Source: Chromobacterium haemolyticum DSM 19808 (GTDB taxonomy: Bacteria; Pseudomonadota; Gammaproteobacteria; Burkholderiales; Chromobacteriaceae). From it: 64,000 nt of DNA. Below, piece by piece: positions 1 through 8,356 of this stretch. The stretch is taken from positions 176,418-240,417 of the forward strand of contig NZ_JONK01000005.1 of assembly GCF_000711885.1 (NCBI RefSeq). Direction: 5' to 3'. Position 1 is the stretch's first letter. Each line of letters starts with the position of its first letter. The notes below the pieces were generated by a model. The model had not been told where the DNA came from. It saw only the letters and a list, made by a program, of their open reading frames with translations, and ran no database searches. A program made the position numbers and the translations under genes.

Positions 1-72
1 GGTACATGAGCATTTTGAGCTTGTACTCACCGCGCAACGCTTCACGACGCGCAGCAAACTTTGAACTAGTTC
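1..72 (+). repeat. Family A element, copy 1 (cut by window edge)
   Basis: Right half of the family A interspersed element, sharing the run from the GTACATGAGCATTTTGAGC core to the right terminal inverted repeat. It is followed by TTA (73-75), at which copy 2 begins, so two copies stand head-to-tail. The left part lies outside the window. Confidence 0.85.
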
Positions 73-75
73 TTA

Positions 76-218
76 GAGCCTGTTCACGATCTCGCGAGCA
101 AGAGCGAGACAAGGCGAAAACGAGCGAAAAAGCGGAATGGTCGAGTGGTACATGAGCATTTTGAGCTTGTACTCACCGCGCAACGCTTCACGACGCGCAG
201 CAAACTTTAAACAGGTTC
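76..218 (+). repeat. Family A MITE-like element, copy 2
   Basis: Complete 143-bp copy. It begins GAGCCTGTTCACGATCT, carries the internal GCGAGACAAGGCGAAAACG and GTACATGAGCATTTTGAGC blocks, and ends CTTTAAACAGGTTC. The flanking trinucleotides are TTA (73-75) and TCA (219-221). TCA is the complement of the TGA stop codon of the adjacent minus-strand regulator gene, so the element edge coincides with a gene end. Confidence 0.85.
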
Positions 219-1088
219 TCAGACTTCCAGGTCGTGGGCGGCGGTGACCACATTGGTGATCTGCAGCGCCAGGATGGAGCCCGGGGTCGGCTTGCCGATG
301 TAGTAGACGCCCTGGATGCGCAAGGCCTGCTGCAGCGCGGATTCGTATTCCTCGGCGTGGCCGGTCAGCACGATGATGGGCACGGTGGACGAGCGCTGGC
401 GTATGGTCTCGATGACCTTCATGCAGTCCTCGTCGCCCAGCACCCAGTCCAGCACGAAAGCGTCGAACTCTTCGTGCGGCAGCGCGGCCAGCAGTTCGGA
501 CGGGGATTCGTAGGGCAGGGCGAACAGGCCCTGGCGCACCAGCACCGCGGCTAGGATGTCGGCGTCCATATCGTCCAGCACCGCCACCAGCAAGCGCTTG
601 TTGTTGGCGCGCTTGGGCGGCTGCACCGCCAGATAGGTGACTTCGTGGCCGTTGATGCAGCGGTCGTGGCTGCCTGGATACACGTGCCAGCTGTCGCCCT
701 GACGACGCGCCAGCAGCAGCGGCGAGATGGAATCGTCCTGCACCACGTCGCCCAGCTGTATCCAGCAATGAGCTTCCTCGGTGTGGTCGGTCAGGTGGAG
801 GATGGCGGGGATCAGGTCGGCGTCCGGCACCCGTACCGGCCGGCGGTTGTCCTGAGACACCAGCAGTTCGGACGTGGGCAGGCCCAGATATTGGGCCAGC
901 TTCTCCAATTGACCCAACTGCCACTGGCTGCTGCCGTTGAGCTTGCGGTAGGTTTGCGACGCGCTCAGGCCCAGCACTTCTTCGATCAGGCTGACCTGTT
1001 GAGACTCCGCCAGGCCGCGCTGTTCCAGGTGCGTGCGGATATTGGCGTTGATGATTTCCGTGGTTGGCTTGTTCTGTGTCATTTGCAT
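219..1088 (-). CDS. BetR-like HTH regulator with C-terminal receiver domain
   Basis: A 289-residue putative transcriptional regulator. The N-terminal ~75 residues form a helix-turn-helix region resembling the BetR domain. The C-terminal ~125 residues look like an intact response-regulator receiver domain: acidic pair D172/D173, phospho-acceptor D214 in VLDWVL, T242 and K266 in a GKPT motif. The output-then-receiver order is the reverse of most response regulators. No histidine kinase gene is nearby. It lies next to flhA on the same strand, so it may control the lateral flagellar genes; that role is inference. The start could also be the ATG six bases further in (1082); neither has a strong Shine-Dalgarno. 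Its stop codon overlaps the edge of a family A element. Confidence 0.75.
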   Translation of the reverse strand: MQMTQNKPTTEIINANIRTHLEQRGLAESQQVSLIEEVLGLSASQTYRKLNGSSQWQLGQLEKLAQYLGLPTSELLVSQDNRRPVRVPDADLIPAILHLTDHTEEAHCWIQLGDVVQDDSISPLLLARRQGDSWHVYPGSHDRCINGHEVTYLAVQPPKRANNKRLLVAVLDDMDADILAAVLVRQGLFALPYESPSELLAALPHEEFDAFVLDWVLGDEDCMKVIETIRQRSSTVPIIVLTGHAEEYESALQQALRIQGVYYIGKPTPGSILALQITNVVTAAHDLEV

Positions 1089-1276
1089 ATCTTTGGAGTA
1101 GGGCGACTATCGGGTCGTTCTGGTCCGCAGCTTGCCGTCGGCGTGGGCGGAGGGCTGCTGTCTTTGTTCATTATCGGCGGCGGCGAGCGGAAGGCGGATG
1201 GCCTTCCGGGCAGGGGTGGGCATGTCGACGCTTTGGTTTATGTTTTAGCCGATATTAGTCAGTTTTTGCAAAATTT

Positions 1277-1289
1277 GCGAAAAATTTCG
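1277..1289. promoter_or_regulatory. Palindrome upstream of the BetR-like gene
   Basis: Perfect inverted repeat GCGAAA-A-TTTCGC in an AT-rich stretch about 190 bases upstream of the regulator start. It could be an operator; nothing in the sequence identifies the protein that would bind it. Confidence 0.3.
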
Positions 1290-1482
1290 CTAAAAGTGCA
1301 AAAAAGTTTTCATTTTAAAAGTAGTCATACAGATTGAAACCTGTTCCTTGGTACAGATTGGGGCTGGATTATGCCTTTGCGTTATCGTGTTGGGTTTGAA
1401 ATTTTTTGGCTAAATAATTGATTGTTTTTGGGTATTCGGGAAATGAGGACGACGGCGGGCGCAGGGGGTGGAGTGTTGTAAT

Positions 1483-1527
1483 TTCGCATATCATGCGAAG
1501 GGCGCGCGGGCGCGGCGACGCGCGCCC
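1483..1527 (-). terminator. Tandem hairpins after flhA
   Basis: Reading on the minus strand past the flhA stop, a 9-bp GC-rich stem (1500-1508 with 1519-1527) is followed by a second inverted repeat TTCGCAT-ATC-ATGCGAA (1483-1499). There is no proper U-tract, so termination is plausible but not certain. Confidence 0.4.
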
Positions 1528-1555
1528 ACACGCCCCGCGGCCTTGGGGCGGCGGA

Positions 1556-3646
1556 TCAGCCCAGGGTGCCGGTGAGGCTGACCTCTCGGGTTTCCGGCAC
1601 TTCGTTGTAGGACAGCACGTGCAGGCCGGGCGCGAACAAGCGCGCGTAGCGCGCCAGCAGCGGGCGGATCTGCGGCATCACCAGCAGGATGGGCGCGTGG
1701 CCCAGTTGCTTCATCTGATCGCGCACCACCGGCATATTGGCCTGCAGCTGCTGCAGCACATTGGGGTCGATGGGGAAGCTGTCCAGCTGCGGCTTGCCGG
1801 TTTGCTGCGCCTGGCTCAGCGCGCCCAGCAGCAGGTTTTCCAGATCCGCGGACAGGTTGAAGGCCTTCATCTCGCCGCGCGGACCCAGGATGGACTGCAC
1901 GATCTGGCGCTTCAGCGCGCAACGCACTTCAGCCGCCAGCATGATGGGGTCCTTGCTGCTTTCGCTGGCGTCCAGCAGGGCGTTGGCGATGGGGGCGATG
2001 TCTTTCAGCGACACATTGTCGGTCAGCAGTTGGCGGTAGGCCTTGAGCTGCAAGGGCGCAGGCAACGCCTGGTTCAGCGCGGAAGCGAGCTTGGGCGCCA
2101 GCGCGGACAGCCGCTCGTTGATGGCGGCCACGTCGTCGTGGCGGAACAGCTCGGACAAGTGCTCGCGCATCACCTTGTTCAGATGGGTGGCCACCACGCT
2201 GGCGCAGTCCACGACTTGGTAGCCCAGGCCCAGCGCCTTGCTCTTGTCGTCCGGCAGGATCCAGGTCACCGGCATGGCGTAGGCCGGGTCCACGCCGGGC
2301 ATGCCGTCCACTTCGCCGTACAGTTCCGGCGAGGGTATGGCCATCAGCCGGTCGGCGTAGACCTCGCCTTCGGCCACGGTGTTGCCGCTGAGCAGGATGG
2401 CGTACTGCGAGGGCTTGAGGCGCAGATCGTCGCGCAGATTCACTTGCGGCATCAGTACGCCCATGCTCTCGCTCAGGCTTTGACGCACGCCGCGCACGCG
2501 CTTGGCCAGCGGCGCGCCCTGGCTCTTGTCCAGCAGCGACACCAGTTTGTAGCCCAGGTTGACGCCCAGGGTGTCCACATAGGGCAGGGCGGCCCATTCC
2601 AGTTCGATGTCGGCGTCGCCGGCCAGCGCGCTTTTCGCCAGCGCCGGGTCCGGCAGGTTGGGCAGCACCTGCTGGCGCTGGTGCAGCCGCCAGGCGACGA
2701 AGCCCAGCAGCAGCGCGAAGCCGAGGAAGGTGGGCCAGGGCATGCCGGGGATGGCTGCCAGCACCAACATCATGCCGGCGGCGCTCATCAGCACGGTGGG
2801 AGAAGCCAGCATCTGCTTGCCCACTTGTTCCTGCATGTCGCCGCCGTCGCTGATGCGGGTGACGATGATGGCGGCGGCGGAGGACAGCAGCAGCGCCGGA
2901 ATCTGCGCCACCAGGCCGTCGCCTATGGTCATCAGCGCGTACTGGCGGAAAGCGTCGCCGGCGGACAGGCCGTGCATCAGCGCGCCGATGGCCACGCCGC
3001 CGAACAGATTGATGATCAGGATCAGGATGCCGGCGATGGCGTCTCCGCGCACGAACTTGGAGGCGCCGTCCATCGCGCCGTAGAAATCGGCCTCGGTGGC
3101 GATGTCGCGGCGGCGCTGCTGCGCCTGCTCTTGGTTGATCAGGCCGGCGTTGAGGTCGGCGTCGATGGCCATCTGTTTGCCGGGCAGCGCGTCCAGGGTG
3201 AAGCGGGCGGAGACTTCCGAGATCCGTTCCGCGCCCTTGGTCACCACCATGAAGTTGATGATCATCAGGATGACGAACACCACCATGCCGACAACGAAGT
3301 TGCCGCCTATCACCACCTGGCCGAAGGCCTCGATCACCCGGCCGGCGGCGTGGGTGCCTTCATGGCCGTGCAGCAGCACCACCCGGGTGGAGGCCACGTT
3401 CAGCGACAGCCTGAGCAGGGTGGTGGCCAGAATGATGGTGGGGAAGGCGGAGAAGTCCAGCGGCCGCTTGGCGGAGACGCTGACCAGGATGACGATGATG
3501 GCCAGCACGATGTTGAAGGTGAACAGCATGTCCAGCGCCATCGGCGGCAGCGGCAGCATCACCATGGCCAGTATGGCCAGCAAAAACAGCGGGGCGGCGA
3601 TCTTGTGGCGGCCGATGTCGGCCAGCAGTCGGGTGAAAGCGTTCAT
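1556..3646 (-). CDS. flhA: Flagellar export gate protein FlhA (lateral system)
   Basis: 696 residues, the usual FlhA length. The N-terminal ~330 residues hold about eight membrane segments and the conserved FHIPEP-type loop (RLSLNVASTRVVLLHG, then GGNFVVGMVVF). The remainder is the cytoplasmic domain that forms the nonameric ring receiving chaperone-substrate complexes. FlhA uses the proton gradient to drive export of rod, hook and filament proteins. It is the last gene of fliM-N-P-Q-R-flhB-flhA and overlaps flhB by four bases (ATGA). The order matches lateral flagellar clusters such as that of Vibrio parahaemolyticus. Confidence 0.97.
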   Translation of the reverse strand: MNAFTRLLADIGRHKIAAPLFLLAILAMVMLPLPPMALDMLFTFNIVLAIIVILVSVSAKRPLDFSAFPTIILATTLLRLSLNVASTRVVLLHGHEGTHAAGRVIEAFGQVVIGGNFVVGMVVFVILMIINFMVVTKGAERISEVSARFTLDALPGKQMAIDADLNAGLINQEQAQQRRRDIATEADFYGAMDGASKFVRGDAIAGILILIINLFGGVAIGALMHGLSAGDAFRQYALMTIGDGLVAQIPALLLSSAAAIIVTRISDGGDMQEQVGKQMLASPTVLMSAAGMMLVLAAIPGMPWPTFLGFALLLGFVAWRLHQRQQVLPNLPDPALAKSALAGDADIELEWAALPYVDTLGVNLGYKLVSLLDKSQGAPLAKRVRGVRQSLSESMGVLMPQVNLRDDLRLKPSQYAILLSGNTVAEGEVYADRLMAIPSPELYGEVDGMPGVDPAYAMPVTWILPDDKSKALGLGYQVVDCASVVATHLNKVMREHLSELFRHDDVAAINERLSALAPKLASALNQALPAPLQLKAYRQLLTDNVSLKDIAPIANALLDASESSKDPIMLAAEVRCALKRQIVQSILGPRGEMKAFNLSADLENLLLGALSQAQQTGKPQLDSFPIDPNVLQQLQANMPVVRDQMKQLGHAPILLVMPQIRPLLARYARLFAPGLHVLSYNEVPETREVSLTGTLG

Positions 3647-4785
3647 GGTGCGGTTCTGGGATCGGCCATGTCGCGCGGGATCGGCAAATCGTCCGGCAGC
3701 CGCGGCTGGCTGCGGCGCGATCCGTTGCGGAAGGCCTTGAGTTGCATGACATAGGTCAGGACTTGCGCCACCGCTCGGTACAGGGGCGCGGGAATTTGCT
3801 GGTTGACCTGAGTGGTGTGGTAGACGGCGCGCGCCAGCGGCGGCAGCGGCACGATGTCCACCTGGTGCTCCTGAGCCACCTGACGGATGTAGAGCGCCAT
3901 CTCGTCCAAGCCCTTGGCGATGATGAACGGCGCTTCCGCGCGTTCCTCATCGTATTTCAACGCCACCGCGTAGTGCTCCGGGTTGACGATGACCACGTCC
4001 GCGGTGGGCACGGCCTTGCGCACGCCGCGCTGGGCCATCTGCATCTGGATCTGCCGGATGCGCTGCTTGATCTCCGGCCGGCCCTCGGTGCTTTTGTACT
4101 CTTCCTTGATCTCCTGCTTGCTCATCTTCTGCTGCTTCATGAACAGCAGGATTTGCAGCGGCAGGTCGATCAGCGCGAACAACATGAACACCGCGGTCAG
4201 CGTCAGCAAGGCGTTGATCAGCAGCTCCGCGCTGCCGGCCAGCGCGGTGGCGAAGGGCGCGCCCTGCAAGGCGAAAAAATCCTCCAGCGCGCTCTGGCTC
4301 AGCCGGTACAGCACCCAGCCCAGCAGCAGCGCCTTGGCGATGGATTTGCCGATTTCGCTGGCGTGGCGCGCCGAGGCGATGCGGCCGAAATGGGCCAGCG
4401 GGTTGAAGCGCTCCAGCTTGGGCTGCAGATGGTTGAAGCTGAAGACCCAGCCGCCGGGGTAGAGCGAAACCACGATCATGCACAGCGGAATCACCGCCAG
4501 CGGCAGCACCATCTTGACCAGCAGCAGCAAGGTGCCGGCAAACAGCTTGGACCAGCTGTTGTCCAGCGCGCCGCTGCCGGAGAGCGGGGCGAAGGCCAGG
4601 GCGAACAGCTGCCGGAACTCGTCCAGCCACTGCGGCATCATCCAGAAAGCCAGTTTCAGCGCCAACAGCAGGCCCAGCGCGGCGGCCAGATCGCGCGAGC
4701 GCGGCACCTGGCCTTGCTTGCGCGCCTGCCGCAGCTTGTGCGGCGTGGCCTTTTCGGTTTTATCGCCGCCGCGCCCCTCAGCCAT
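3643..4785 (-). CDS. flhB: Flagellar export switch protein FlhB, with NPEH instead of NPTH
   Basis: 380 residues. After an N-terminal basic segment come four membrane helices (about residues 32-215) and a cytoplasmic domain. FlhB switches export from rod/hook to filament substrates after self-cleavage between Asn and Pro of an NPTH motif. Here the motif reads N268-P269-E270-H271, so the threonine is glutamate while the scissile Asn-Pro and the His are kept. Cleavage chemistry should therefore still be possible, perhaps with altered rate. It overlaps fliR by eight bases and flhA by four, implying translational coupling. Confidence 0.96.
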   Translation of the reverse strand: MAEGRGGDKTEKATPHKLRQARKQGQVPRSRDLAAALGLLLALKLAFWMMPQWLDEFRQLFALAFAPLSGSGALDNSWSKLFAGTLLLLVKMVLPLAVIPLCMIVVSLYPGGWVFSFNHLQPKLERFNPLAHFGRIASARHASEIGKSIAKALLLGWVLYRLSQSALEDFFALQGAPFATALAGSAELLINALLTLTAVFMLFALIDLPLQILLFMKQQKMSKQEIKEEYKSTEGRPEIKQRIRQIQMQMAQRGVRKAVPTADVVIVNPEHYAVALKYDEERAEAPFIIAKGLDEMALYIRQVAQEHQVDIVPLPPLARAVYHTTQVNQQIPAPLYRAVAQVLTYVMQLKAFRNGSRRSQPRLPDDLPIPRDMADPRTAP

Positions 4786-5557
4786 GACCGGCCCTCAGCA
4801 TGCCGCCCAGCAGGCGCAGCATCTGTTCGTTCAGGTTCAGGTATTGCTGCGGGATGAAGCGCGCCACCAGGCCCAGCGTGCCCAGGCCGAACAGAGTAAT
4901 CAGCGGGAAGCCCAGCGAAAACAGGTTCAGCGACGGTGCCACCCGGTTGATCATGCCGACGCCGGCTTGCACCACAAAGGTGGCGAACACCGCCGGCAGC
5001 GCCAGCAGCATGGCGGCGGACAGCACCCAGGCCACGCCGCCGGCCAGCATGGACAGCGAGGCCGCCGGCACGCCGCCGCCCACCGGCCAGGCCTGGAAGC
5101 TGGCGTAAACCACCTGGATCAGCAGCAAATGGCCGTCCAGCGAGAAGAAGATCATGGCGCCCAGCAGGTAGAGCAGGCTGGACACCACGTCGGAGGAGTT
5201 GCCGTTGCCGGGGTCGTTCATCACCGCCATGGACAGCGCCATCTGCGAGGACACCAGGAAGCCGAGCACGGCCAGCACGGCCAGCACCAGCTGAAAGGCG
5301 AGGCCGAAGACGAGGCCGATCACCGCCTGCTCGATGCTGGCGGCGACGCCGGCCAGCGAGAACAGGTCCAGCTTGGGCAGCGGCAGGGTGGCCGGCAGCG
5401 TGGCGGCGGACAGCGCCAGCGCCAGGCCGATGCGCACCCGCACCGGCACCATGCCCTCGCCGATGAAGGGCGCGACGCTGAAGGCGGCCATCAGCCGGCA
5501 AAACGGCCACCAGAAGGCCGGAATCAACTCCAGCAGTTGGGCGTAGAGGCCGGTCAC
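4778..5557 (-). CDS. fliR: Flagellar export gate protein FliR
   Basis: 259 residues, almost entirely hydrophobic, with about six membrane segments. This is the expected size for FliR, the single-copy subunit that assembles with FliP and FliQ into the export channel. The sequence PFIGEGMVPVRVRIGLALALS near residue 30 and the C-terminal VARFIPQQYLNLNEQMLRLL fit the family. The start lies two bases after the fliQ stop and the end overlaps flhB. Confidence 0.95.
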   Translation of the reverse strand: MTGLYAQLLELIPAFWWPFCRLMAAFSVAPFIGEGMVPVRVRIGLALALSAATLPATLPLPKLDLFSLAGVAASIEQAVIGLVFGLAFQLVLAVLAVLGFLVSSQMALSMAVMNDPGNGNSSDVVSSLLYLLGAMIFFSLDGHLLLIQVVYASFQAWPVGGGVPAASLSMLAGGVAWVLSAAMLLALPAVFATFVVQAGVGMINRVAPSLNLFSLGFPLITLFGLGTLGLVARFIPQQYLNLNEQMLRLLGGMLRAGHG

Positions 5558-5559
5558 GG

Positions 5560-5832
5560 CTATCCGACCAAACCGGCGGCGCGCTGGAACATCGCCACGC
5601 AGAAATCCATCAGAAAACCGGTGATCCAGTGGCCGGCGATGGCGATGGTCAGCAGGGTCACCAGCAGCCGCGGCAGGAAGGACAGCGTCTGCTCGTTGAT
5701 CTGGGTGGCGGCCTGAATCAGGCTGACGATGACGCCGACGATCAGGCTGGGCAGGATCAGCAGCACCACCAGGGTGACGACGACGCGCAAGCTGTCGTTG
5801 ACGATGTCGACGGCGATGTCGGGGGTCAGCAT
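5560..5832 (-). CDS. fliQ: Flagellar export gate protein FliQ
   Basis: 90 residues with two hydrophobic helices, typical of FliQ (89-90 residues). The sequence SLIVGVIVSLIQAATQINEQTLSFLPRLL is the conserved core. Four copies surround the FliP/FliR core of the export gate. It sits between fliP (25-base gap) and fliR (2-base gap). Confidence 0.96.
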   Translation of the reverse strand: MLTPDIAVDIVNDSLRVVVTLVVLLILPSLIVGVIVSLIQAATQINEQTLSFLPRLLVTLLTIAIAGHWITGFLMDFCVAMFQRAAGLVG

Positions 5833-5857
5833 GGCAAGTCCATTCTCAAAAGCGCGC

Positions 5858-6622
5858 TCAATAAGCCTGTATCGAGGTGACCAGGGTGTTCACCGTCAGC
5901 GACCAGCCGTCCACCAGCACGAACAGCAGCAGCTTGAGCGGCAGCGAAATCACCAGCGGCGACAGCATCATCATGCCCATCGCCATCAGCACGCTGGACA
6001 CCACCAGGTCTATCACCAGGAAGGGGATGAACAGCATGCAGCCGATCTGGAACGCGGTTTTCAATTCCGACAGCACGAAAGCCGCGAGCTTGACCGCGAA
6101 GGCGTGATCCTGCGGATTGCTGATCTTTTCCTCGCCGGACAGCCTGGCGATCTGCGCCAGCGCGGTTTTGCTGGTTTGCGCCAGCATGAAGCGGCTGATG
6201 GGCTTCTGCGCGATCTCCAGCGCCTGCTGCATGGTGATCTTGTCCTGATCGAAGGGCTGCAAGGCCTGGTTCCACACCTCCAGCCCCACCGGCCGCATCA
6301 CCAGCAGGGTCAGGATCAAGGACACGCCGGTGACGATGCGGTTGGGCAGGCCCTGTTGCAGGCCCAGCGCCTGGCGCAGCAGCGAGAGCACGATGATGAA
6401 GCGGGTGAAGCTGGTCATCATCAGCACCAGAACGGGCAAGAGCCCGAGCAGGGTCATCAGGATCAGGATCTGGGTCTTGATGGTGAAATCCACCGGCGTG
6501 CCGCCAGCGTTGGCCGACAGCAGTTTCAGCGGTTCGGCCTGACAGGCGGCGGCCAGCGCCCAAAGCCCCGCAGCGATGAGGCTGGGTTGCAGCAGCGGGC
6601 GCAGCTTCTTCAAGGCTTCCAT
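5858..6622 (-). CDS. fliP: Flagellar export gate protein FliP
   Basis: 254 residues. A cleavable N-terminal signal peptide (to about residue 29, ending ACQAEP) is followed by membrane segments around 50-75 and 95-110 and a C-terminal pair. Signature stretches include MTSFTRFIIVLSLLRQALGLQQ and FLVIDLVVSSVLMAMGMMMLSP. FliP forms the pentameric core of the export channel. The start codon shares one base with the fliN stop (TGATG). Confidence 0.97.
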   Translation of the reverse strand: MEALKKLRPLLQPSLIAAGLWALAAACQAEPLKLLSANAGGTPVDFTIKTQILILMTLLGLLPVLVLMMTSFTRFIIVLSLLRQALGLQQGLPNRIVTGVSLILTLLVMRPVGLEVWNQALQPFDQDKITMQQALEIAQKPISRFMLAQTSKTALAQIARLSGEEKISNPQDHAFAVKLAAFVLSELKTAFQIGCMLFIPFLVIDLVVSSVLMAMGMMMLSPLVISLPLKLLLFVLVDGWSLTVNTLVTSIQAY

Positions 6623-6984
6623 CAGGTCAGGCTGTCCAGTTCCAGATCGTTGAGCTCCACCACCCGCAGGCCGTAGTTCTCGCCGGCCACCACCACCTCG
6701 CCGCGGCCGATCACAGTGCCGTTGACCTTGATGTCCAGCGGTTCGCCGGCCAGCTTGTCCAGCTCCACCACCGAACCGTTCTCGATATTGACCAGATCGG
6801 CCAGCGAGATGTCGGCGCCGCCCACTTCCAGCGTCAGCCGGACCGGGATCTTGCGCAGGAACTGGGTCATGTCGCGCTGCGGCCGGCGCGCCGCGCCGTC
6901 GTCTGCCGGCTTGGCGTCCGCGTCGTTTTGGCCGTCCAGGCCGTCCAGCACGCCGCCCAGATCGAAATCGTCGTTCAAGTCCAT
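6622..6984 (-). CDS. fliN: Flagellar switch protein FliN
   Basis: 120 residues. The C-terminal ~80 residues are the SPOA (surface presentation of antigens) domain: IPVRLTLEVGGADISLADLVNIENGSVVELDKLAGEPLDIKVNGTVIGRGEVVVAGENYGLRVVEL. FliN makes the lower part of the C-ring with FliM and helps dock the FliH-FliI complex. I chose the ATG at 6984 because AAGGA lies five bases upstream; earlier in-frame ATGs (6990, 7032) have no such site, and the latter would run into fliM. Gap to fliM is 31 bases. Confidence 0.93.
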   Translation of the reverse strand: MDLNDDFDLGGVLDGLDGQNDADAKPADDGAARRPQRDMTQFLRKIPVRLTLEVGGADISLADLVNIENGSVVELDKLAGEPLDIKVNGTVIGRGEVVVAGENYGLRVVELNDLELDSLT

Positions 6985-7015
6985 GCTCATCCTTGCTTGT
7001 TCTGTGTTTGTAGAG

Positions 7016-7882
7016 TTATTCGCTGACGACAAAGCCGGTCAGGCACAGCTTGCCGTGCTGCTCGGCCACCTCGGCCTCGAACAGCCGCGAAGCGCCGACC
7101 AGCACTTCGCTTCTGGCCTGCAGCGTCACCGGCAGCACGCTGCCGGGGCGCAGGTCCATGATGTCGCCCAGCGCCATTTCGCGGTCCAGCAAGCGCGCTT
7201 GCAAGCGCACCCGCAGCCGGTCGCGGAAGGTCTCCGCCGGCGCGGCTTGGGCGTCGGCGCTGTCGCGGCGGCCGGACAGGTTTTTCAGCAGACGTTCGAA
7301 GCAGGCGGCGTCCAATTGCAGACGCAGCGCGCCGACGGCGTGTTCGCCGTCGCCGATGTCCAGGCGGATTTCCCAGACCCCGGTGCCGGGCGGCACGAAA
7401 GGCAGCAGCGCGCAGTCGGCGGGGCCGGGCGGCAGGCCGCCGGCCTGACGGTCCAGCCGCAATACGCATTGCAGCAGGCGGGGCAGCAAGCGCTCGGCCA
7501 AGCTGCGCGCCAAGCGGCGCTCGGTTTCGGTTTCCGCCGGCGCGCCGGCGTCGGCGTCCGGCTGCGTTGCCGGCGCGCCGAAGCGGTAATCCAGCAAGCG
7601 CAGCAACAGCGGCCGTTCGATATGGCTGCCCAGCTGGCAGCCGTCCAGCGCGTGCCACAGCCAGCGGCGCTCGTCGGCGGCCGGCTGCGCCTGCTCAAGC
7701 GCGCGGATATGGAAGCGCGCGTGGTAGCGGCGGTTCAGCTCTTGCTGCAGGAAATCCGCCAGCTCTTCTTGCAGCGCTTTGCCGAAGACGGGCAGCAGAT
7801 GGAACGGCCGTCCCAGCGTGCGCAGGTCGAGAGCCGGCAACTGGGCGCCGTCATGCTGCGAAATGATTCTGGCTCTTGGCAT
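7016..7882 (-). CDS. fliM: Flagellar switch protein FliM, lacking the CheY-binding N-terminus
   Basis: 288 residues, shorter than the ~330 of typical FliM. It begins almost directly with the middle-domain-like region (LGRPFHLLPVFGKALQEELADFL) and lacks the N-terminal LSQxEIDALL peptide that binds phosphorylated CheY. The C-terminal SPOA domain (DRLRVRLQARLLDREMALGDIMDLRPGSVLPV) is present. FliM forms the C-ring with FliG and FliN and normally sets the direction of rotation. Assignment rests on the C-terminal domain and on position as first gene of the minus-strand operon. The Shine-Dalgarno is weak. Confidence 0.88.
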   Translation of the reverse strand: MPRARIISQHDGAQLPALDLRTLGRPFHLLPVFGKALQEELADFLQQELNRRYHARFHIRALEQAQPAADERRWLWHALDGCQLGSHIERPLLLRLLDYRFGAPATQPDADAGAPAETETERRLARSLAERLLPRLLQCVLRLDRQAGGLPPGPADCALLPFVPPGTGVWEIRLDIGDGEHAVGALRLQLDAACFERLLKNLSGRRDSADAQAAPAETFRDRLRVRLQARLLDREMALGDIMDLRPGSVLPVTLQARSEVLVGASRLFEAEVAEQHGKLCLTGFVVSE

Positions 7883-8356
7883 CTCGATTCTCGGTGAAGG
7901 CGTGGGCGTGGCGCCGCCGGCGTCTGCGCGCCCGGCCGGCGCGCGCGGGCGACGGAAAGGGCGCGGTTCTTAAGCCGCGGCGGCCTGGTGTACATCAAGG
8001 CCGGCCTTCTGCGACGCCGGATGCGAAATGTACTAGAAGGTACTAAATTCGCGGCTCGCGGACGGAGGCAAACGGCAGGCTAAACCTTATGGAGTGTGCA
8101 TCTTACTGGCTGCCGCCGCTGGGTAAAGGGGGAAAATTCACGTCACACTTTGTGAAAATTCACGGCTGTTGGTTTAAGCATAAAGTTTAAAATCGCCGCT
8201 CGTATCCTGGCGTCAGGATGATGGCATGGTTACAAGTCCTCATCTCGGGGCTGCCGCTTCGATACGCTCGCCGCCGCAGGGCGGCGGGCCGCAGACGTGA
8301 AACCGGCCTTGATTGGCCAGTCAATAATAACGGGCTCCGCCCGACAAGGATTTCCG
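7883..8356. other. Divergent control region between fliM and fliE
   Basis: 474 bases separate the two flagellar operons and must hold the promoters of both. The part nearest fliM is GC-rich with no obvious motif. The middle has the tandem GAAAATTCACG repeats described separately and a TAAAGTTT octamer (8181-8188) matching the sigma-28 -35 consensus, but no GCCGATAA at the right spacing. I found no convincing sigma-54 GG-N10-GC site. Confidence 0.6.
8132..8164 (+). promoter_or_regulatory. Tandem 11-bp direct repeats, 22-bp period
   Basis: GAAAATTCACG occurs at 8132-8142 and again at 8154-8164, exactly 22 bp (about two helical turns) apart. Between them is the inverted repeat TCACA-CTT-TGTGA (8143-8155), which overlaps the second repeat by two bases. 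This looks like a same-face double binding site for a regulator of the divergent fliM and fliE operons. The bound protein is not identifiable from the sequence. Confidence 0.5.

Larger units (their letters stand above)
1089..1555. other. Non-coding gap between the regulator gene and flhA
   Basis: 467 bases without a credible gene. It holds the AT-rich promoter region of the regulator gene, including a perfect GCGAAA-A-TTTCGC palindrome at 1277-1289 that could be an operator, and hairpins near the 3' end of flhA. A GCCGATAT sequence at 1248-1255 resembles a sigma-28 -10 element but has no matching -35. Confidence 0.6.

Noticed and set aside
1418-3754. 778-codon open frame on the plus strand opposite flhA
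   Set aside because: Antisense shadow of a high-GC gene; His/Gln/Gly-rich translation with no family motifs. The minus-strand frame is a clear FlhA.
8181-8207. Sigma-28 promoter upstream of fliE
   Set aside because: TAAAGTTT fits the -35, but no GCCGATAA lies at 11 bases spacing; early flagellar genes would not usually use it.
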